Source: Pseudomonadota bacterium (GTDB lineage Bacteria; Pseudomonadota; Alphaproteobacteria; Acetobacterales; Acetobacteraceae). Taken from it: a DNA stretch of 64,000 bases. The notes under the pieces are model-generated. The model saw only the letters and a program-made list of their open reading frames with translations, was not told where the DNA came from and did not search any database. The stretch is taken from the NCBI GenBank assembly GCA_021780935.1, contig JAJXXT010000122.1, positions 71,984 to 135,983 of the forward strand. The letters run 5' to 3'. Positions 34,983 through 44,001 of the stretch are shown piece by piece; position 1 is the stretch's first letter; each line of letters starts with the position of its first letter. Both the position numbers and the translations under genes were made by a program.

Positions 34983-35492
34983 GTGCGCGTCCTTGGCATC
35001 GCCGGCTGGTCCGGCAGCGGCAAGACCACCCTCATCACGGGCATGCTGGCGGTGCTGCGCGCGGCCGGCCTTGCCGTTTCGACCGTCAAGCACGCGCATC
35101 ACGGCTTCGACCTCGATCGCCCGGGCAAGGACAGTTTCCGCCATCGCGAGGCCGGCGCGGGCGAGGTGCTGCTGATCAGTGACCGGCGCTGGGCGCTGCT
35201 GGTGGAGGAGGCCGAGCCGGTGCTGGAGGCGCTGCTGCCGCGTCTTTCGCCTTGCGACCTGGTGTTGGTCGAGGGGTTCAAGTCCCATCCGCACCCCAAG
35301 ATCGAGGTTTTTCGGCCTGAACTCGGCAAGCCGCCGCTTTGGCCTGGGCGGACCGAGATCGTCGCCGTTGCCGCCCCCGGCAAGCTCGCGGATTGTCCGC
35401 TGCCGGTGCTGCCGCTCGACGAGCCTGCGGCCGTGGCGGGCTGGGTGCTACGCGGAATGGCGGATAGCAGCCAAGATGCGAGCGTGGCTTGA
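34983..35492 (+). CDS. mobB: Molybdopterin-guanine dinucleotide biosynthesis protein B (MobB)
   Basis: 169 residues from a GTG at 34983. P-loop RVLGIAGWSGSGKTTLITGM, then the MobB markers STVKHAHHGFDLDRPGKDS and FRHREAGAGEVLLIS, and Walker B-like LVLVEGFKSHPHPKIEVFR. MobB binds GTP and assists MobA in attaching GMP to molybdopterin. It lies between pgsA and moaD/moaE, supporting its assignment to cofactor synthesis. Confidence 0.94.
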   Translation: MRVLGIAGWSGSGKTTLITGMLAVLRAAGLAVSTVKHAHHGFDLDRPGKDSFRHREAGAGEVLLISDRRWALLVEEAEPVLEALLPRLSPCDLVLVEGFKSHPHPKIEVFRPELGKPPLWPGRTEIVAVAAPGKLADCPLPVLPLDEPAAVAGWVLRGMADSSQDASVA

Positions 35493-35578
35493 GCCCGGGC
35501 CTTGCATTGGGCAAGTTACGACAGCTTCGCGGGACTGCCCGGCTCTGCGGGCAAAGAACCCTCTGGAAAGGACAATCG

Positions 35579-36175
35579 ATGCGTCCGATCGCCGTGATCG
35601 GCCTCGGCTTGCTGCTGTCAGGCTGTGCCTATGTCTCCAACCCGTTCGCCGGCTTCCCCCACTACATCGCCGACACCCACGGGCTGACCACCAACCCGAA
35701 TGCACCCCAGGGCAACTCCGAGACAATGCGGCGCGTGCGTGGCGAGGCCGTGACGATGGCGCCGCTGCACACCGAGCCCGGCAATGTCTGGCCAGCGCCG
35801 GTCAAGGCCGAGCCGACGCTGCAATATTATGAGCGGCAGTTGCAGGACGGCACGCTGTCGCCGCAATCCGGATCCGCCGGACCCGCGACGTCGAGTTCCA
35901 CCCCGCCGGGTGCCACCGCCACGCCGATCCCGCTCACCATGCCGGCTGGGCCGAAACCCATCGCCCCGCCGCCCGCCACCCTGGGCAAGGTGACACCGGT
36001 CAATGGCAGCGTCACCACCCCGCAGGGGGTGGCGCACCTCTCGACCGATGCCAACGGCGTCATTACCTACACGTTCAGCAACGGCACCAAGGGAATCGCG
36101 GTGTCCAACGGCAATGGCACGCTGACGCTGATCGGGCCGGACGGCAGCGTACAGACGGTCAACGCACCGAAATAG
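35579..36175 (+). CDS. Putative lipoprotein of unknown function
   Basis: 198 residues from the ATG at 35579 with an AAAGGA site; the track of open frame upstream is the mobB shadow. Lipobox VIGLGLLLSGC puts the modified Cys at residue 16, so it is a lipoprotein. The mature protein is low in secondary-structure signals: an N-terminal part (YVSNPFAGFPHYIADTHGLT), a Ser/Pro/Thr-rich middle (SSSTPPGATATPIP) and a C-terminal Gly/Asn-rich part (VITYTFSNGTKGIAVSNGNG). I do not recognise the family. It is co-directional between mobB and moaD; whether it is functionally linked is unclear. Confidence 0.8.
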   Translation: MRPIAVIGLGLLLSGCAYVSNPFAGFPHYIADTHGLTTNPNAPQGNSETMRRVRGEAVTMAPLHTEPGNVWPAPVKAEPTLQYYERQLQDGTLSPQSGSAGPATSSSTPPGATATPIPLTMPAGPKPIAPPPATLGKVTPVNGSVTTPQGVAHLSTDANGVITYTFSNGTKGIAVSNGNGTLTLIGPDGSVQTVNAPK

Positions 36176-36194
36176 GCGGCGGGTGAAGCGGCGC

Positions 36195-36449
36195 ATGGCG
36201 GAGTTGCATGTCCTCTACTTCGCCTGGCTGCGCGAGCGCGTGGGCCGCGCGGAGGAGGCGCTGACCCTGCCCGCCGGCGTCGCGAGTGTGGCCGCGCTGC
36301 GCCAGCACCTGATCGCGCGCGGCCCCGCCTATGCCTCGCTGGCGCAGCCAACCGTCCGCGTCGCCGTCAACCAGGCCATGGCCGGCCCCGAGACGGCGCT
36401 CGGCCCGGGCGATGAAGTAGCCTTCTTTCCACCCGTCACCGGCGGCTGA
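36195..36449 (+). CDS. moaD: Molybdopterin synthase sulfur carrier subunit (MoaD)
   Basis: 84 residues from the ATG at 36195 (a GTG at 36183 is an alternative). Ubiquitin-like fold: AELHVLYFAWLRERVGRAEE at the start, and the C-terminus PGDEVAFFPPVTGG with the terminal Gly-Gly that carries the thiocarboxylate. It gives sulfur to precursor Z through the MoaE partner encoded 13 bases downstream. Confidence 0.93.
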   Translation: MAELHVLYFAWLRERVGRAEEALTLPAGVASVAALRQHLIARGPAYASLAQPTVRVAVNQAMAGPETALGPGDEVAFFPPVTGG

Positions 36450-36462
36450 GGCCGGCATCGCG

Positions 36463-36939
36463 ATGGCCCGCGTTGTCGTGCAGACGGCGCCTTTCGACAT
36501 CGCCCAGGAACTCGCGGCGCTGAGCGCTGGGCGCCACGACATCGGCGGCATCGGCAGCTTCATCGGCACCGTGCGCGATACCGCGGGCGGGCAGCCAATC
36601 GTGGCGATGACGCTCGAACACTATCCCACCATGACCGAGCGCGCGCTCGCGGACATCGCGGCCGAGGCGGAGCGTCGCTGGACCCTACTCGGCGTCACCG
36701 TCATCCACCGTGTCGGCCGCCTGGTGCCGGGTGAGGCGATCGTGCTGGTGCTGGCGGCGAGTGCGCATCGCGCCGCCGCACTGGCGGCAACCGGCTTTCT
36801 CATCGACTGGCTCAAGACCCGGGCGCCGTTCTGGAAACAGGAACATTTCGCCGACGGCACGAGCCTCTGGGTCGAGGCCCGGGCGCAGGACGACGCAGCC
36901 GCCGCTGCCTGGGCAACGACGCCTCGCACGACAGGCTGA
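36463..36939 (+). CDS. moaE: Molybdopterin synthase catalytic subunit (MoaE)
   Basis: 158 residues. The MoaE markers are IGSFIGTVRDTAGGQP, MTLEHYPTMTERALADIA and the active-site lysine region LKTRAPFWKQEHFADG, where both conserved Lys are present. It binds two MoaD and converts precursor Z to molybdopterin. It follows moaD by 13 bases and is followed after 3 bases by a glycosyltransferase gene, so the message continues into polysaccharide genes. Confidence 0.95.
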   Translation: MARVVVQTAPFDIAQELAALSAGRHDIGGIGSFIGTVRDTAGGQPIVAMTLEHYPTMTERALADIAAEAERRWTLLGVTVIHRVGRLVPGEAIVLVLAASAHRAAALAATGFLIDWLKTRAPFWKQEHFADGTSLWVEARAQDDAAAAAWATTPRTTG

Positions 36940-36942
36940 CGC

Positions 36943-38022
36943 ATGACCACGGCCCCCACGCCCGTCGCCCGCCACCGCGTGAGCCCCCTGCGTATCGCGA
37001 TGGTCAGCCACGAGTTCACCATCACCGGAACCTCGGTCGCCTTCCATCGCCTGGCGCGGCATCTGCGCGGCCAGGGCCACGCGCTCACCATCGTGCCGCT
37101 CATCGGCAATGACGGGCCGATGAAGGAGCGTTATCTCGCCGACGGTTTCACCATCGACCCCCGGCTCGTCGTCGCCGATTTCGACCTCGTGGTCGGCACC
37201 ACGATCTGCGCCGCCCCTGTCGCGGTGCGCATCGGCCCCCTTCTGCCGATGATCTGGCTCATCAACGAGGCCGAGGTCGGGCTCAACCTGATACTCAACA
37301 ATCCCGGCTGGATCGGCGGTTTCCAGAATGCCTCTGCCATCGTCTACAACATGGCCTCGCAGCGCGATGTGTATCGCTCGTTCACCTATGGGCTGCCGCA
37401 GGACAAGCTGCACGTGATGCCCTACGGCGTCGATATCGACCGCGAAACGATCGATCCCACCCGCGCGGCCCCGAAGCAGCGGGCGCTGCGCGTGGTCCAG
37501 CTCGGCACGATTGAGACGCGCAAGCGACCCGGCGACCTGTTGCTCGCGGTCCATGCCTGTCCCGCCGACTACGAGTGCGCGGTGATCGGCAAATTCTTCA
37601 ACATCCGTCCGGAGGCGCAGGTGCTGGTCGAGACGGAGCCGCAGCGTTACCGTCTGCTTTCCGGCCTCGATGACCAGGCGGCGATGGACTGGGTCGCCTC
37701 GGCCGATGTTTTCTGCCTCGCCTCCGGCAGCGAGACGCAGGGACTTGCCGTCTATGAGGCGGCGCTGCTGGAGCGGCCGCTGCTGCTCACCGACCTGCCA
37801 TGCTACGAGGGCGTCTTCCGTCACGGCCGCAACTGCGTGACCGTGCCGGTCGGCGATGTCGAAATGCTGGCGGCGAGCCTCGCGATGCTGGCCGCCAGCC
37901 CCAACCTGCGCACGCGCCTCGGCGCCGCGGCGCGGCTCGCCGCCCTGCCCTACGGCAATGACCGCTTCCACGCGGATTTCGACCGCCTCATCGCCGACGT
38001 GATCCGCCGCCGCCGGCGCTAG
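36943..38022 (+). CDS. Glycosyltransferase, GT4-like
   Basis: 359 residues starting at the ATG at 36943, 3 bases after moaE. Opening RIAMVSHEFTITGTSVAFHR is a GT-B acceptor loop. Middle: LHVMPYGVDIDRETID then LRVVQLGTIETRKRPGDLLL, the donor-domain lead-in. The E-x7-E region is SGSETQGLAVYEAALLERPL. No membrane segments. It belongs to the loose plus-strand series with the TPR-glycosyltransferase 34 bases downstream and may serve capsule, EPS or protein glycosylation. Confidence 0.83.
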   Translation: MTTAPTPVARHRVSPLRIAMVSHEFTITGTSVAFHRLARHLRGQGHALTIVPLIGNDGPMKERYLADGFTIDPRLVVADFDLVVGTTICAAPVAVRIGPLLPMIWLINEAEVGLNLILNNPGWIGGFQNASAIVYNMASQRDVYRSFTYGLPQDKLHVMPYGVDIDRETIDPTRAAPKQRALRVVQLGTIETRKRPGDLLLAVHACPADYECAVIGKFFNIRPEAQVLVETEPQRYRLLSGLDDQAAMDWVASADVFCLASGSETQGLAVYEAALLERPLLLTDLPCYEGVFRHGRNCVTVPVGDVEMLAASLAMLAASPNLRTRLGAAARLAALPYGNDRFHADFDRLIADVIRRRRR

Positions 38023-38056
38023 CATCGTCGCAACCTTTTGCGCGGATGCTGCCGCG

Positions 38057-39805
38057 ATGGACATGCTCGCGAGCCTGGCCGCGGCGCTGGAGGCGGAGCG
38101 CGCCGGTGACCTCGATGACGCCGAACGCCGCTACCGCGCGGCGCTGAACGATCCCGGCGCACCGAGGCTCGCCGCGAGCCGGCTCGGCCTGCTGCTACTG
38201 CGTGACGGGCGCGCCGGCGAGGCCGTCTCGCCGCTCGCCATGGCCGCCGCCGCCAGGCCCGACGATGCGGCGGCGCGGGTCAATCTCGCCGGAGCGCTGC
38301 TGGCCGCCGGCCGGCTGGCGGAGGCGCTGGACATGGCGGAGACGGCAGTGCGGCTCGCGCCATCCCTGGCGCAGGCGCAGGCAACCCTCGCTGCCGCCCG
38401 TCTCGCCGGCGGCGACGCGCACGGCGCGCTTGCTGCCGCCGACGCCGCGGTCGCACTCGCCCCGGCCCATGCCGAAGCCTGGTTTACCTGCGGCACCGCG
38501 CTGGGCGCGCTGGGGGATGCCGAGGGGTCCGCCAACGCGCTCCAAACCGCTCTCGACCTTGCGCCCGGCCACGCCCGTGCGTCGCTCAATCTCGGCAACG
38601 CGCTCACCACGCTGGACCGGCCGACCGAGGCGCTGGCAGCCCTGCGGACGGCGATCGCCGCCGACCCAACCCTGCCGGAGGCCCATGCGAGCCTCGGCTA
38701 CTTGTTCGCCGGCATGGGCCGGCTCGACGAGGCCATCGCCGCCTGCGATGCCGCCATCGCGTTGCGGCCGGATTTCGCCCAGGCGTACTGGAACCGCAGC
38801 TTCGCACGCCTGCTCGCCGGCGACTTCGCCAGAGGTTGGGCGGATTACGAATGGCGCCGCCGCCACCCGAGCTTCGCCGGCGATTTCTCCCGCAGTTTCG
38901 CGCCCACCTGGCAGGGCGAAGACCTGGCCGGCAAAACGCTGCTGGTGGAGGCGGAGCAGGGCCTGGGCGATACGATCCAGTTTGCCCGTTTCCTGCCGCT
39001 GCTGCGCGCGCGCGGCGCCCATGTGATCCTCGCCGTCGCCGCGCCGCTGCGGCGGCTGCTGGCCCCGTTTGCCCGGACCGTGGACCGCGACCAGCCACCG
39101 CCGCCGCATGACTGGCGCGTCGATCAGTTGAGCCTGCCGCTGCTGCTCGCCACGCGGCTCGAAACGATCCCGCCAAGCCCCTATCTCACGCCGGACGGCG
39201 CGGCCGTGGCGGCGTGGCGCAGGGCGCTGCCGCCCGGGCCGCGCGTGGGCCTGGTCTGGGCCGGCAATCCCACCCACTCCAACGACCGCCGTCGCTCTCT
39301 GCCGACGGGCGCGCTCGCACCCCTGCTGGATGACCCGCGCCTCGCCCATGTCACCTTCATTTCCCTCCAGCGCGGCGCCCGCGAGGACGAATACGACCTT
39401 CCCGCGCCGCTGCCGGCGGCGGCGGACTTCGCCGATACCGCCGCCCTCGTCGGGGCGCTGGACCACATCGTCACCATCGACTCGTCGGTGGGCCATGTCG
39501 CGGGCGCGCTCGGCATTCCGGTCGCGCTGCTGCTGCCCGCGGCGCCGGACTGGCGCTGGTTGCTCAACCGCCGCGATTCACCCTGGTATGCGGCGCACGC
39601 GTTGTACCGGCAGGAAACGCCGGGCGACTGGGCACCGACGCTGGCCGCGGTCACCGCCGACCTCGTCCGACGTTATCCGAACCGCGCCAGAACGAACCGC
39701 GCGAGCGATGCCGCCGCCGCCGTCACCACCAGCCCCCAGGCCATGTCGATGAAGGTGAGCGAGGCTGGCCATCCCCTAAGCGTCGCCCAATTGGTGAGGT
39801 CATAG
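38057..39805 (+). CDS. TPR-repeat protein with C-terminal glycosyltransferase-9-like domain
   Basis: 582 residues. The first 270 are TPR repeats (for example AEAWFTCGTALGALGDAEGS, ARASLNLGNALTTLDRPTEA, PEAHASLGYLFAGMGRLDEA). Residues about 290-540 form a GT9/GT41-like domain: LLVEAEQGLGDTIQFARFLP, RVGLVWAGNPTHSNDRRRSL and TIDSSVGHVAGALGIPVALL. The pattern is typical of alphaproteobacterial TPR-glycosyltransferases of undetermined acceptor. The last 40 residues (NRARTNRASDAAAAVTTSPQ onward) run antisense through the convergent DUF2177 gene for 133 bp and look like read-out to the next stop instead of conserved sequence. Confidence 0.82.
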   Translation: MDMLASLAAALEAERAGDLDDAERRYRAALNDPGAPRLAASRLGLLLLRDGRAGEAVSPLAMAAAARPDDAAARVNLAGALLAAGRLAEALDMAETAVRLAPSLAQAQATLAAARLAGGDAHGALAAADAAVALAPAHAEAWFTCGTALGALGDAEGSANALQTALDLAPGHARASLNLGNALTTLDRPTEALAALRTAIAADPTLPEAHASLGYLFAGMGRLDEAIAACDAAIALRPDFAQAYWNRSFARLLAGDFARGWADYEWRRRHPSFAGDFSRSFAPTWQGEDLAGKTLLVEAEQGLGDTIQFARFLPLLRARGAHVILAVAAPLRRLLAPFARTVDRDQPPPPHDWRVDQLSLPLLLATRLETIPPSPYLTPDGAAVAAWRRALPPGPRVGLVWAGNPTHSNDRRRSLPTGALAPLLDDPRLAHVTFISLQRGAREDEYDLPAPLPAAADFADTAALVGALDHIVTIDSSVGHVAGALGIPVALLLPAAPDWRWLLNRRDSPWYAAHALYRQETPGDWAPTLAAVTADLVRRYPNRARTNRASDAAAAVTTSPQAMSMKVSEAGHPLSVAQLVRS

Positions 39806-40083
39806 GTCGCATAGGCGATCACCCCGAACAACGCCCCGCCCCAGGCGGCGCGCAACGCGCCCTCGCGCAGCCCCGGCATCACCGCAAAGACCACAATGCC
39901 CACCGCGTAGAGCGCGTAGAACCCGAGCGCCACGCCGAGCAGCGGCTTGTCCAGCAGCAACGGGCCGAGGCGCGGTCGGTAAAGGCGCCCGACCATCGTC
40001 GTCAGCCAGATACTGTCGATGCCGAGAAAGCAGACGAAGGTGACCGCCCAAACAATGACTGGCCAGAAGATCGGATGCCTCAT
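39673..40083 (-). CDS. DUF2177-family small membrane protein
   Basis: 136 residues with four membrane segments (FWPVIVWAVTFVCFLGIDSI, LLGVALGFYALYAVGIVVFA, AAWGGALFGVIAYATYDLTN, WGLVVTAAAASLARFVLARF). The motif GALFGVIAYATYDLTNWATL and the N-terminal GIDSIWLTTMVGRLYRP are hallmarks of DUF2177. Function unknown. ATG at 40083 overlaps the ilvE stop (ATGA), so it is the second gene of the ilvE unit. Its 3' 133 bases overlap the convergent TPR gene. Confidence 0.86.
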   Translation of the reverse strand: MRHPIFWPVIVWAVTFVCFLGIDSIWLTTMVGRLYRPRLGPLLLDKPLLGVALGFYALYAVGIVVFAVMPGLREGALRAAWGGALFGVIAYATYDLTNWATLRGWPASLTFIDMAWGLVVTAAAASLARFVLARFG

Positions 40084-40982
40084 GCGGCGAGTAACTTCTC
40101 GACCTCGGCCGGCGCCATGCGGACGGCCTTCTCGTAGTCGCCCAGCAGCGTCTCGGTGATGCGGCTCGGCGTGTAGGTCCGGCCGGCAATCTCGCGCACC
40201 GGCGTCACCTCGGCGGCGGTACCGGCAAGGAACACCTCGGAGGCGTTGGCCAGTTCCTCGAACAGGATCGGCCGCTCCACCACTTTGATCTGCCGGCGCT
40301 TGGCCAGCGCCATCACGGTGCGGCGGGTGATGCCGTCGAGGAAGCAATCGGGCGTCGGGGTGTGCAGTTCGCCATCCATGGTCATGAAGATGTTGGCTCC
40401 CGTCGCTTCCGCAACCCTGCCGCGCCAATCAAGCATCAGGGCATCATCGAAACCCTGGGCCTCGGCGGCGTGCTTGGAGAGCGTGCCGATCATGTAGAGC
40501 CCCGCCGCCTTGGAGGCGGTCGGCGCCGTCTCGGGGTGCGGGCGCTTCCATTCCGCGAGCCCGAGCCGCACGCCCTTCATGCGGTTGTCGCCGAACAGGT
40601 TGGGCCAGGCCCAGGTCGCAATGGCCAGATGGATCGTCGTCTGCTGCGCTGAGACCGAGAGCTGTTCGGTGCCGCGCCAGGCGATCGGGCGGACATAGGC
40701 ATCGGTCAGGGCGTTGGCTTTCACCACGGCGATGCAGGCCTCGTCGATCTGCTCGGCGGTCCAGGGGATCGCGAAGCCGAGGATGCGCCCGGAGTTCAGC
40801 AGCCGCTCGGAGTGCATGCGCAGGCGGAAGATGTTGCCGGCATAGGCACGTTCCCCTTCAAACACGCCCGAGGCATAGTGCAGCCCATGCGAAAGGACGT
40901 GCAGCCTGGCCTCCCGCCACGGCACCATAGCGCCGTCAAGCCAGATCGTTCCGTCACGATCGTCGAAAGGAACCAAAGCCAT
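40080..40982 (-). CDS. ilvE: Branched-chain amino acid aminotransferase
   Basis: 300 residues from the ATG at 40982 with a GGGAGA site. Fold-type IV PLP enzyme: LSHGLHYASGVFEGERAYAG at the N-terminus, the Schiff-base Lys in TAPTASKAAGLYMIGTLSKH, DALMLDWRGRVAEATGANIF around the PLP-phosphate loop, and LAGTAAEVTPVREI near the end. It exchanges amino groups between Leu/Ile/Val and 2-oxoglutarate. Its promoter overlaps that of the divergent MarR gene. Confidence 0.93.
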   Translation of the reverse strand: MALVPFDDRDGTIWLDGAMVPWREARLHVLSHGLHYASGVFEGERAYAGNIFRLRMHSERLLNSGRILGFAIPWTAEQIDEACIAVVKANALTDAYVRPIAWRGTEQLSVSAQQTTIHLAIATWAWPNLFGDNRMKGVRLGLAEWKRPHPETAPTASKAAGLYMIGTLSKHAAEAQGFDDALMLDWRGRVAEATGANIFMTMDGELHTPTPDCFLDGITRRTVMALAKRRQIKVVERPILFEELANASEVFLAGTAAEVTPVREIAGRTYTPSRITETLLGDYEKAVRMAPAEVEKLLAA

Positions 40983-41005
40983 GATCCGTTCTCCCGGTAA
41001 TTTTA

Positions 41006-41051
41006 TTGCGTCTCTGACCACGAACGTATAATTTGCCACATTACGCGTCAA
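41006..41051. promoter_or_regulatory. Overlapping divergent promoters for ilvE and the MarR/OmpR operon
   Basis: On the plus strand a perfect TATAAT (41027-41032) has TTGCGT (41006-41011) 15 bases upstream. On the minus strand TTGACG (41046-41051) and TATACG (41025-41030) are also 15 apart. The two -10 boxes lie on the same bases, so transcription in one direction would exclude the other. The 15-base spacing is short for sigma-70. Confidence 0.4.
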
Positions 41052-41074
41052 CAATCCTGACCCAATACCCGCGA

Positions 41075-41620
41075 ATGCCAGCCATGCCCGAACCCGCCAC
41101 CGCTCCCGCCGCCGCCAGCACGGCCCATCCGCCCGCCGGCGCCGGCCTGCTCTACCTGCGCGAGGAGGAGCTGCGCACCGCCCAGGACCTGCTGTTTTTC
41201 GCCTATCGCGACTTCACCGGGGCCGCCGATTCCATGCTGGAGGAGTTGGGTTTCGGCCGCGCCCACCACCGCGCGCTGCACTTCATCGGCCGCCATCCGG
41301 GGCTCGCCGTCAGCGACCTGCTCGGCATCCTGCGCATCACCAAACAGTCGCTCGCGCGCGTGCTCGGCCTGCTGATCGAGCAGGGCCTGGTCGAGCAGCG
41401 CCCCGGCCGCGACGACCGCCGCCAGCGCCTGCTCCACCTCACGCCATCCGGCCATGCGCTGGAACGCCAGGTTTTCGAGCGCCAGCGCGAGCGCCTCGCC
41501 AAAGCCTATCGCGACGCCGGGCCACAGGCGGTCGAGGGTTTTCGCCGCGTGCTGCGCGGCATCGCCGACGAGCAGGGCCGCGCCTGGCTCGACCGCGCCG
41601 AACGGCCCCTCCGCCCATGA
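41075..41620 (+). CDS. MarR-family regulator, PetP-like
   Basis: 181 residues from the ATG at 41075. The winged helix reads [40 protein letters not shown] and the wing [20 protein letters not shown], a clear MarR pattern. It is followed at 19 bases by an OmpR-type response regulator, the same pair as petP-petR of Rhodobacter capsulatus, where PetR is needed for respiratory and photosynthetic growth. The PetP identity is inferred from this pairing and general resemblance. No cysteine is present, so direct thiol sensing is unlikely. Confidence 0.85.
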   Translation: MPAMPEPATAPAAASTAHPPAGAGLLYLREEELRTAQDLLFFAYRDFTGAADSMLEELGFGRAHHRALHFIGRHPGLAVSDLLGILRITKQSLARVLGLLIEQGLVEQRPGRDDRRQRLLHLTPSGHALERQVFERQRERLAKAYRDAGPQAVEGFRRVLRGIADEQGRAWLDRAERPLRP

Positions 41621-41639
41621 CGACGCGCCGGGGACGGCG

Positions 41640-42347
41640 ATGAGTGTTGCGGCGACCGATGCGGAGGCGCTGGTCCTGGTGGTGGACGACGACCTCCGCC
41701 TGCGCTCGCTGCTGGCGCGCTACCTGGCCGAGCACGGGTTCCGCGTCGTCGCCGCCGAGAACGCGGCCGAGGCACGCGCGCGCCTCGCATTGATCGAGCC
41801 GGAGGCGATGGTGCTCGATATCTCGATGCCAGGCGAGGACGGGCTGACGCTGACCCAGTCGCTGCGCGCCGCCCGTGCGCGCGTGCCGATCCTGCTGCTC
41901 ACCGCGCGCGGCGCGCCGGAGGACCGCATCGCCGGCTTCGAGGCGGGAGCGGACGACTACCTGGCCAAGCCCTTCGAGCCGCGGGAATTACTGCTGCGCC
42001 TGCGCGCGCTGATGCGCCGCACCAGCCAGGCGATGGCGGAGGCGCCGGTCAGTGTTCGCCTCGGCGCCCTGACATTCGATGCCGGGCGCGGCGAGCTCTC
42101 GGGGCCGGCCGGCGTCGTCCGGCTCACCGGCGGCGAAGCGGCGTTGCTCGCCGAACTCGCGCGCTACCCCGGCGAGGCGCTGTCGCGCGAGGCGATCGCC
42201 GCGGCCCTCGGCATGGACGACGCGAGCGAACGCGCGATCGACGTCCAGGTGACCCGGCTGCGGCGCAAGATCGAGCCCGACCCGCGCGAGCCCCGGTTTC
42301 TCTTCACGGTGCGCGGTCGCGGCTATGTGCTGAAACCCGGCGCATGA
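41640..42347 (+). CDS. OmpR/PhoB-family response regulator, PetR-like
   Basis: 235 residues from the ATG at 41640. Receiver domain: acidic pocket [15 protein letters not shown], phospho-acceptor Asp in [14 protein letters not shown], Thr in LLLTARG and Lys in [18 protein letters not shown]-terminal winged helix: [30 protein letters not shown]. All switch residues are intact, yet no histidine kinase is in the neighbourhood. Its stop overlaps the next gene (ATGA). Probably acts with the upstream MarR protein. Confidence 0.9.
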   Translation: MSVAATDAEALVLVVDDDLRLRSLLARYLAEHGFRVVAAENAAEARARLALIEPEAMVLDISMPGEDGLTLTQSLRAARARVPILLLTARGAPEDRIAGFEAGADDYLAKPFEPRELLLRLRALMRRTSQAMAEAPVSVRLGALTFDAGRGELSGPAGVVRLTGGEAALLAELARYPGEALSREAIAAALGMDDASERAIDVQVTRLRRKIEPDPREPRFLFTVRGRGYVLKPGA

Positions 42348-43357
42348 GCGATGCCGGCTTCGATCCCGGGCGTCTCGCCGCATTTCTTCATGCACGTCTG
42401 CCGGGCGCGCATGGTGCCGCGCATCTGGCGCGCATCGGCGCCGGCCAGTCCAATCCCACTTTCCGGCTCGATATCGGCGATCGCCGCCTGGTGCTGCGCA
42501 AGAAGCCGCCCGGCGACATTCTCCCCTCCGCCCATGCCGTGGAGCGCGAGGCACGCGTGTTGCAGGCCCTCGCCGCAAGCCGCGTGCCGGTGCCGCCGGT
42601 CGTGCTGGTCGAGCAGGGCAGCGACGTCATCGGAACGCCGTTCTATGTGATGGAGCGGCTGGAGGGGCGCGTCCTCACCGATCACGCCATGCCCGGCGTG
42701 CCGCAAGCCGAGCGGCGCGCGATGTTCGCCGCCATGGCCGCCACCCTCGCGGCACTACACGAGCTCGACTGGCAGGCACTCGGCCTCGGCGATTACGGCC
42801 GGCCGGAGGGCTATTACGCACGCCAGGTCGCCCGCTGGACGCGCCAATGGCAGGCGCAGCGCTTCCGCGACCTGCCGGATCTCGCGCGCCTCGCCGCCTG
42901 GGTGGGCGAGCACCTGCCGCCGGATGATGGCGTGGCGGCGCTCTGCCACGGCGATTTCCGCCTCGGCAACCTGATGTTCCACCCGACAGAGCCGCGCGTC
43001 ATCGCGGTCCTGGACTGGGAGCTTTCCACCATCGGCCACCCGCTCGCGGATCTCGCCTACTCGGCGTTGGCCTGGCGCAGCACGCAAGAACAATTTCAGG
43101 GACTTGCGGGGCTCGACCTCGCGCTGCTCGGCCTGCCGGCGGAAGCGGACTACCTCGCCGCCTATCATGATGCCCGCCAGACCGCGGCACCGCCTCTGAC
43201 GCCGTTCCACCACGCCTTCGCCGCGTTCCGCTTCGCCGTGATCCTGGAGGGCGTCGCCGCCCGTGCCCGCGCCGGCAACGCGGCGGCCGCGGACGCGGCG
43301 CTGGTCGGAGAATTGTCCCGGGATTTCGCCGCGATTGGTCTTGCCGCGACCGGTTGA
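42344..43357 (+). CDS. APH/choline-kinase-fold phosphotransferase (ACAD10-like aminoglycoside phosphotransferase family)
   Basis: 337 residues. N-lobe [22 protein letters not shown] with the conserved Lys, then [20 protein letters not shown]. Catalytic loop [18 protein letters not shown] (HGD...N) and the metal motif [20 protein letters not shown] are complete, so it should be an active kinase-fold enzyme. This group is often called aminoglycoside phosphotransferase but belongs to the ACAD10/11 lineage that phosphorylates 4-hydroxyacyl-CoA; antibiotic resistance is not implied. Coupled to the response regulator by a 4-bp overlap. Confidence 0.88.
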   Translation: MSDAGFDPGRLAAFLHARLPGAHGAAHLARIGAGQSNPTFRLDIGDRRLVLRKKPPGDILPSAHAVEREARVLQALAASRVPVPPVVLVEQGSDVIGTPFYVMERLEGRVLTDHAMPGVPQAERRAMFAAMAATLAALHELDWQALGLGDYGRPEGYYARQVARWTRQWQAQRFRDLPDLARLAAWVGEHLPPDDGVAALCHGDFRLGNLMFHPTEPRVIAVLDWELSTIGHPLADLAYSALAWRSTQEQFQGLAGLDLALLGLPAEADYLAAYHDARQTAAPPLTPFHHAFAAFRFAVILEGVAARARAGNAAAADAALVGELSRDFAAIGLAATG

Positions 43358-43424
43358 CCCAAGGCCCCTTGCCAAGCCGCTCCCGTTGCGTTTCGAGTCA
43401 GGCAAACGCGCTGGGAGCCACCTC

Positions 43425-43988
43425 ATGAACCGCCGAGTCTTTGCCGCCATGCTGCTCCCCGGCCTGCTGCTGGTGGCCGGCTGCACGCCGGGCGCCGATC
43501 TCAAGCCGCTCGCGGCGACCCAGCCGGGCGTCTACCGGCTCGGCCCAGGCGATAAGATCCGCATGCTGACCTATGGCGAGGATGCGCTGTCCGAGATTTT
43601 CAGCGTCAACGCCGAGGGTAATATCTCCGTGCCGCTGCTCGGCAATGTGCGGGCAGGCGGGCTCACCACCGACCAGCTCGCGACCGAGGTCTCGCACATC
43701 CTGTCGCATCGCGACCTGATGAAGGGGGCGGTGATCGCGGTCGAAGTTGTCGCCTACCGTCCGATCTTTGTGCTCGGCGAGGTCAACAAGCCGGGGCCCT
43801 ACCCGTACCAGCCCGGCATGACGGCGCAGCAGGCGGCGGCGCTGGCCGGCGGCTACACCTACCGCGCCTTCAAGTCCTATGTGGAAGTGACGCGCAAGGA
43901 GAACGGGCACGAGGTGGAGGGCAAGCTGAGTCCGCTCGCGCCGGTGCTGCCGAATGACACGATCACGGTGTTACAGCGCTATTTCTGA
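43425..43988 (+). CDS. Polysaccharide export lipoprotein (Wza/GumB-like)
   Basis: 187 residues from the ATG at 43425 with a GGGAGC site. Lipobox LLLVAGC gives a modified Cys at residue 20. Poly_export domain: YRLGPGDKIRMLTYGEDALS, FSVNAEGNISVPLLGNVRAG; SLBB domain: RPIFVLGEVNKPGPYPYQPG, AALAGGYTYRA. The short length and absence of the C-terminal helix of Wza are typical of GumB. It would be the outer-membrane exit for the exopolysaccharide, partner of the kinase/co-polymerase encoded 20 kb away. No other EPS gene is adjacent. Confidence 0.92.
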   Translation: MNRRVFAAMLLPGLLLVAGCTPGADLKPLAATQPGVYRLGPGDKIRMLTYGEDALSEIFSVNAEGNISVPLLGNVRAGGLTTDQLATEVSHILSHRDLMKGAVIAVEVVAYRPIFVLGEVNKPGPYPYQPGMTAQQAAALAGGYTYRAFKSYVEVTRKENGHEVEGKLSPLAPVLPNDTITVLQRYF

Positions 43989-44001
43989 GAGGCCCGGCGG
44001 C

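Noticed and set aside
42344..43357. Aminoglycoside resistance gene
   Set aside because: The sequence belongs to the ACAD10-like branch of the APH fold, with no sign of a resistance context.
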